A stretch of DNA of 63,418 nt from the NCBI GenBank assembly GCA_015680685.1, contig MNCI01002140.1:59069-122486 (forward strand). The letters run 5' to 3'. A model generated the notes under the pieces. That model ran no database searches. It worked only from the letters and a program-made list of their open reading frames with translations, and had not been told where the DNA came from. Source of the DNA: Gnetum montanum (lineage: Eukaryota; Streptophyta; Gnetopsida; Gnetales; Gnetaceae). Position numbers and translations under genes: made by a program. Positions within the stretch are counted from its first letter, which is position 1. Each line of letters starts with the position of its first letter. Shown here piece after piece: positions 58,721 to 63,418 of this stretch.

Positions 58721-61700
58721 CCTAATATTCATCAACCTCAAGGATTAAGGGATATAGTTGTAGTTTTGTCGTAAGGGATCTATGGTCAGATGATCTTATT
58801 TGGGATGACAAGGCTTAATATTGCTCTTCAAATTCTTCATTAGAAATTAACTCCAATAGCTTGATAAATTGGAAGAATTGCGCATCATAAAAAATATAGT
58901 CTAGGATCTCAATGAAGAATGATGTTGATTCATATTCATTAGTCATGAGAGTGTAATTGGTGAATCATTGTTCTTGATGAAAAATATTCATAAGGATCAT
59001 TTATTTTTGAATTATGGGATCTAACTTATCTACTAAAGGTTTGAAGTAAGTGGAATATGAACTAGCCAATGGGATAGTATGATGGATTGATGAAAACATC
59101 TTCTCCAAATTGGGTTTCTCTTTCAAAAGTTCTTTTACATGTATGTATTTTAGCATATGATGAATATGACTCACTTTCACATTTAAGTCTTCATAGAGGA
59201 TGAATGGAATTGGGTTAAGAGGCATATGGATTAGAAATAGCTTATACTTCAAGATTTTTTTTAACTTTTTACTTGTACTTTCATAAGAATCTTTTTGCTT
59301 ATAGACTCCTTGCTATCTTAAATTTCTCAAATTAGGTTGAAATTGGTAGAGAAATTCCCATGGTAGGACTTCTTATAAGCATAAAACATCAACATGAAAA
59401 TATTGTAATTCTACAAGAAATGGATGGGTAGTGGTACTTGTGCTAGTTTAATATCCAAGGTGGACATAGTGAATGTCCTCTTTCACTGGCTAGGAATCTT
59501 ATAAGTACATTGTATGTTGTGACCATCATTCTTATTCCTAGATTCTCTTCTTCGTTATTCCTCCTCATGGGTATCATACACGTTGTTGGAATAAGATTAT
59601 GGTTCTCCATGATGATTGATGTCTACTTAGAATGCTTTGGATGCTTGTTGAGTTGATGTAAATCTTCCTTGTGCTATGTTTTACTAACTGATTCTCCAAA
59701 TAATCAATTTGTTAGATTGATACTAACTTGCCTTTTCTTCTAGACTCCTAATGATCTTTCAACCTCCCTTAGGACACTAATCCTAGTAGTGTGACTAATG
59801 ATACCTAGGGGTTAGTGACTTAGATAAAACTATCTATATAAGCTAAACTCCTAATCGTAAGATCCAAAATGGTCCTATAGGATTAAATTTTTTAGTCCCA
59901 ATACTTAAGTTATTAGGCATGATTAATCAATCTAAGTTATATCCTCTTAAGGCATAATTTGAGGTATCATCTAATTATTAATTATTTAGAAGACCAATCT
60001 AACCTTATCATTAGGTTTAAAAGGTTAACAAATGTTAGAAATGACTATTTATATGTTATAAATAGACATTGTATGTTCAAGTTATGCTAAATTGAATCTC
60101 TAAAGGTCTTGAGGTGAAGTTTTGAAAAAGGATTAAAAACTAAATTTTGGATCTTTTAAAGGAAAATATAACTTTTCCATTGCATCTGAGAGATATAAAT
60201 ATGTTGGAAATAACTCTTCATTTGTTGAAAAAGGCTTCTAGAATCAAAAGTTATGGCTTCCAATATCTAAATGTTTGGGCAAAAATTTTGAAACTTCTTG
60301 AGAGCTTCTAGGTCACCCCATCCTAGTACTACTCTAGGACAAGAATGCTTAATTACAAAATTTTTATCTTAGGGATTGCCACATTATCAATTTGACTAAT
60401 TGCTCAAAGTTAACTAGGATTTCATTTTAAAATTTTTACGTAACATCAAATTTAAAACCCAAAATTTTCATCACCTAATGGATTTTGGATGTATTTTTCA
60501 TCAGTGATGGACTTTTCAAGTTTTCTTATCAAGTAACAAACTTGCAAATTTTTTGTCAACTAATGGACTTTATCCAATTGCTATAACCATCAAGGAAGGT
60601 TTGGGTGCATGGTGCTCCTAGTGCTTAGCAGGTTGGAGTGCATGGTGCTCCTAACAGTCAAGAGGTTGAAATGCATAGTGTTCCTAATGCTCCTAGATAC
60701 CTTAGATTACCAAAAATTACAATGCATGGTTTAGTGTTAATGGATATGATGGTGGTGAAGACAGTGAACTATGTGGTGTGCTGGGTGAAGGAAATAGGAA
60801 AAAATAATAATAGATAAAAAGAATGAAAGAAATAATAATGGATCTATAGGCCATGATGAAAGTGAGGATGACAGATGAGTAGTAGTGGCCAAGGTAAGTA
60901 GAGAAGGATTTTGCACAATCATTTGGTAGTAGTTGACAACTATTGTGTGGTGACTGGCTGGGCTATGGAACTAGTGGATTCATCTTATTAGACATTATCC
61001 TTAACCATGAAAAGCTAATTGAGTGGTAGAAATAAATCATGGCCTATGTAGAAGGATGTGGCAACAACAAGAGGGTATAGTGAGAGTTTTTCAAAGATTC
61101 AACCTCAAGGCTGTGGATGAGTAGCCCTTTTCTTGGGCCTACATGATCCTATACAGGCCTACCTAGTCCCTTTTAAGGTTGCAAAACCCTCTATAAAGTT
61201 ATGTGATCTTTTTGCATATTGATGTAGCCTTACTTAAGTTGCATCACCAAAAAAATCATTTTTAACATTTTAATATTAAAATAATCATTCCAAGCCTAAG
61301 TAGTTGACATGGTGATTAGTGCATTGATGGGTAAGAGTTTTGTTTGCCTAGGGGAAGGTTCTAGGTTTGATTCCTATTACTAAATTTTAAATTTATTTAT
61401 TATTAATTAATTAATTATGGCATGCATAACAAAAAATGTCTAAAGTGATATCTCCCAAACCATAAGTATGATCATGATGAAATTTGCACTATTGGAATCA
61501 TCTTGATAAATACTACACATTGGATATGATTTTAGAATTAAAAAAATAAGTTGAATTTCATGATCTTGAAAGACTAAAATGACCTATTTTGCTTAATTGA
61601 CATTACTAAGTTGATGTATAAGTAATAGGAGAACTTTTAACTTAAATTTGATTATCAGTGATAAATGGACTTTAGGATAAAAATTGATCAACAACTATTA

Positions 61701-62245
61701 GTTTTTCCATGTGAAACTTCTGGTAGTAACCTTTATTGGTTAAATAAAGATAGAAAAACTTGTAGGGCTAACTAGACATTCTTGAATTTACTGATGTATG
61801 AGCCCCAAATATGGATACACACCTTAGATAAGAGTAGTTAAGACTAAGTTGTTGGGATTTAGGTGTTTTGAAGAACTAGGTTTATATAGAGACAATGTTA
61901 TATGTGACTTAGGTAATGAATTCTAGCCTTATAGAAGATACTTGAAATAATCTTAATTAATTAAAGTTCTAAAGACACTACAAGATGAGTAAGAGTTACC
62001 TAGACTAATGTTTCCTTGCTGAACTAATTTCTCCTATTGTTGTAGTACCTTGTTAGATCTCATAGAATTTTGGTCATGCATATCCTTAAAAATCACTGGG
62101 AAGATAACTTTTTTATTAACGTGGTTCATATTGAACATGATGAGTATCTAGTGATGGTTCATGATTGTTCTTAGGTTTTAGCTCCATGGTTTATCATTAG
62201 ATTGTAGTTGGTTCTTTATTTTGATTAGCCCTTGAATTGTGGTTT
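58721..62245 (-). mobile_element. Internal region of a non-autonomous LTR element
   Basis: About 3.5 kb of AT-rich sequence without any recognisable gag, pol or other protein on either strand. A short minisatellite at about 60600-60700 repeats GGTTGGAGTGCATGGTGCTCCTAA-like units three times. With LTRs and a primer site but no genes this fits a large non-autonomous LTR element, or an element too old to recognise. Confidence 0.45.
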
Positions 62246-62257
62246 GCTTTGATACCA
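62246..62257 (-). other. Primer binding site of the minus-strand element
   Basis: On the minus strand TGGTATCAAAGC, one base from the standard initiator Met tRNA site, two bases inside the LTR at 62260. Confidence 0.7.
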
Positions 62258-62259
62258 AA

Positions 62260-62653
62260 TGTAACATCATGTTCTTGGATGTTATAAAAAATATAAAATA
62301 TTTATAATATTTGACATCAAGAATAAAAAAAATAACAAGAAAAATACAAAAGGAACATGAAAATAATGCTTTATTGATGTGGAATAATGTATCTAAGTCA
62401 TGATCCAAGGATTTTTTAGGATTAGCTTCCTTTAGTATCTATCCCTTAGAGGGAATCTAGTACTACCACCATGGTTAGACCTATAACTAAAAAGAAGGAA
62501 TGGCTAGTCACCTTCCTATTCCACTTCATTGAGCACTTGTCACTAGCTATTGTTGGCTTTGCAACTTCATGCTAATATGACCTCTAATGATTGAGTATAA
62601 GTACCTTAGGTTAAATCTCCAAAGGTCATCTCGAGAGACATTCTCATTATTAT
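62260..62653 (-). repeat. LTR (right, truncated) of the minus-strand element
   Basis: Begins TGTAACATCATGTTCTTGG on the plus strand and stops at 62653 where another LTR is inserted. It pairs with 57755-58145. Confidence 0.6.
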
Positions 62654-63048
62654 TGATGAGTCATGTTTTGCAAGGCTACGATAGTGGGTATCCAATATTG
62701 GGGCCACAATGTTGGGTATCTAATATTGGGGTAGAATCTCTGATTTCAGGGATTTGATATTGGCCCTTCCATGTTAGCCTATAAATACCACACTTGCTTG
62801 CATGGTTGGGATATAGAAAAAATAGAGATAGATTCATAGATTTTGATAGATTTCAAGCTTTGTTAGTTTCTAGTGCATGTTCGTAGTGTGATGTTAAGTG
62901 ATTGTATGTCATCCTTATTCAAGTGTGACGTAGTTGGACACATTACATGTTAGAAAATAAAGATCAAGATTACTTCCATCATTGTAGCATCCACTTAGCT
63001 TTATTATTGCTTTTAATTGCTTAAATGTTTATTTCTTTCCTTAGTTAT
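62654..63048 (+). repeat. LTR of the TGATGA family, interrupted
   Basis: Starts TGATGAGTCATG, TATA box at 62780. Its later part (AATAAAGATCAAGATTACTTC, CATTGTAGCATCCACTTAG) closely matches the LTR at 63049, which interrupts it. Confidence 0.65.
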
Positions 63049-63418
63049 TGATGAGACGCGATTTGCATAGGCCGCGATATCGCGTCTTCCCTACGATATC
63101 GCATACGTGATATCGCAGTCCGCCGCCATATCTATAAATAAGATGTGGCTCTGCCTTGTTCAGATCCCAGTTTAGAAGTAGCGAAGCTCTGGTAGTTTGA
63201 TCCCTCCAGAGTTAGATTTTTTCCCGTGTCTGCCCGCAGTGTGGTGAATGTAATTGTACGGTGTCTTTATTCGAGTGTGCCGTACTTGGACATGCATATC
63301 ACCGGCAATAAAGATCAAGATTACTTCATCATTGCAGCATTCACTTAGTTTATTTATTTGCTATTTATTTAATGTTATTTATTACTTTCATAGTGCGGTG
63401 TGAGTACGACTTGACTAC
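63049..63418 (+). repeat. LTR of the TGATGA family, cut by the window end
   Basis: Starts TGATGAGACGCG, with GCGATATCGC palindromes in U3 and TATAAATA at 63133. Closely related in U3 to 1233-2270. GTTAT (63044-63048) would be the left target duplication. Confidence 0.7.

Overview
This window is repetitive plant nuclear DNA. It is a stack of nested, decayed LTR retrotransposons, and I find no intact host gene, tRNA, rRNA or CRISPR array. Very large Ty3/gypsy elements of the Ogre/Tat/Athila (OTA) clade, a Ty1/copia element with an initiator-Met-tRNA type primer site, and long LTRs point to a vascular plant with a large, methylated, slowly purged genome (gymnosperm-like). The species cannot be named from the sequence.

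Layout: 1-1232 is the 3' end of an OTA element. LTR 1233-2270 begins an Athila-like element, here called H. Its gag, protease (PR), reverse transcriptase (RT) and RNase H (RH) run to 6904, its integrase (INT) resumes at 42963, its extra 3' ORF lies at 51557-54420 and its 3' LTR at 54635-55519. H is split by element A (6905-42957, Tat-like) and by a minus-strand copia element (44890-49987). A is split by a related Tat-like element, B (15923-33410), which has a perfect 5-bp target duplication. From 55520 onward there is a second gypsy gag-PR remnant, a coding-poor minus-strand LTR element (57755-62653), and two LTRs nested one inside the other up to the window end.

A and B are two diverged copies of the same unusual design, each about 17-18.5 kb. 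The order is 5' LTR, primer binding site, gag-PR, an array of short repeats, an ANTISENSE multi-exon gene, a divergent spacer, RT-RNase H-second (archaeal-type) RNase H-INT, another repeat array, polypurine tract and 3' LTR. The antisense gene starts with a basic exon, followed by a region I read as a divergent FCP1/NIF-type HAD phosphatase fold. After that come a domain typical of accessory ORFs of plant retrotransposons, a coiled coil and an acidic tail. Introns match between A and B. Element H carries a sense ORF downstream of integrase with what looks like the same accessory domain plus coiled coil.

Each of A and B also scatters its own short DNA word (AGCRTAGC in A, TTACGC/GCGTAA in B) through its LTR U3, spacers and introns, and both share a GGCCYG..GGCCTAAAACTAG-type repeat in their non-coding spacers. 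A captured phosphatase-like gene plus element-specific DNA words is the best candidate here for an undescribed system, possibly one that controls the element's own transcription or silencing; that function is inference.

All copies are decayed, mostly by C-to-T and G-to-A changes that create TAG/TAA/TGA stops, as expected from long-term cytosine methylation. There is one 405-base N gap (25320-25724) and one probable assembly stutter (26796-26869). All identities quoted were estimated by eye.
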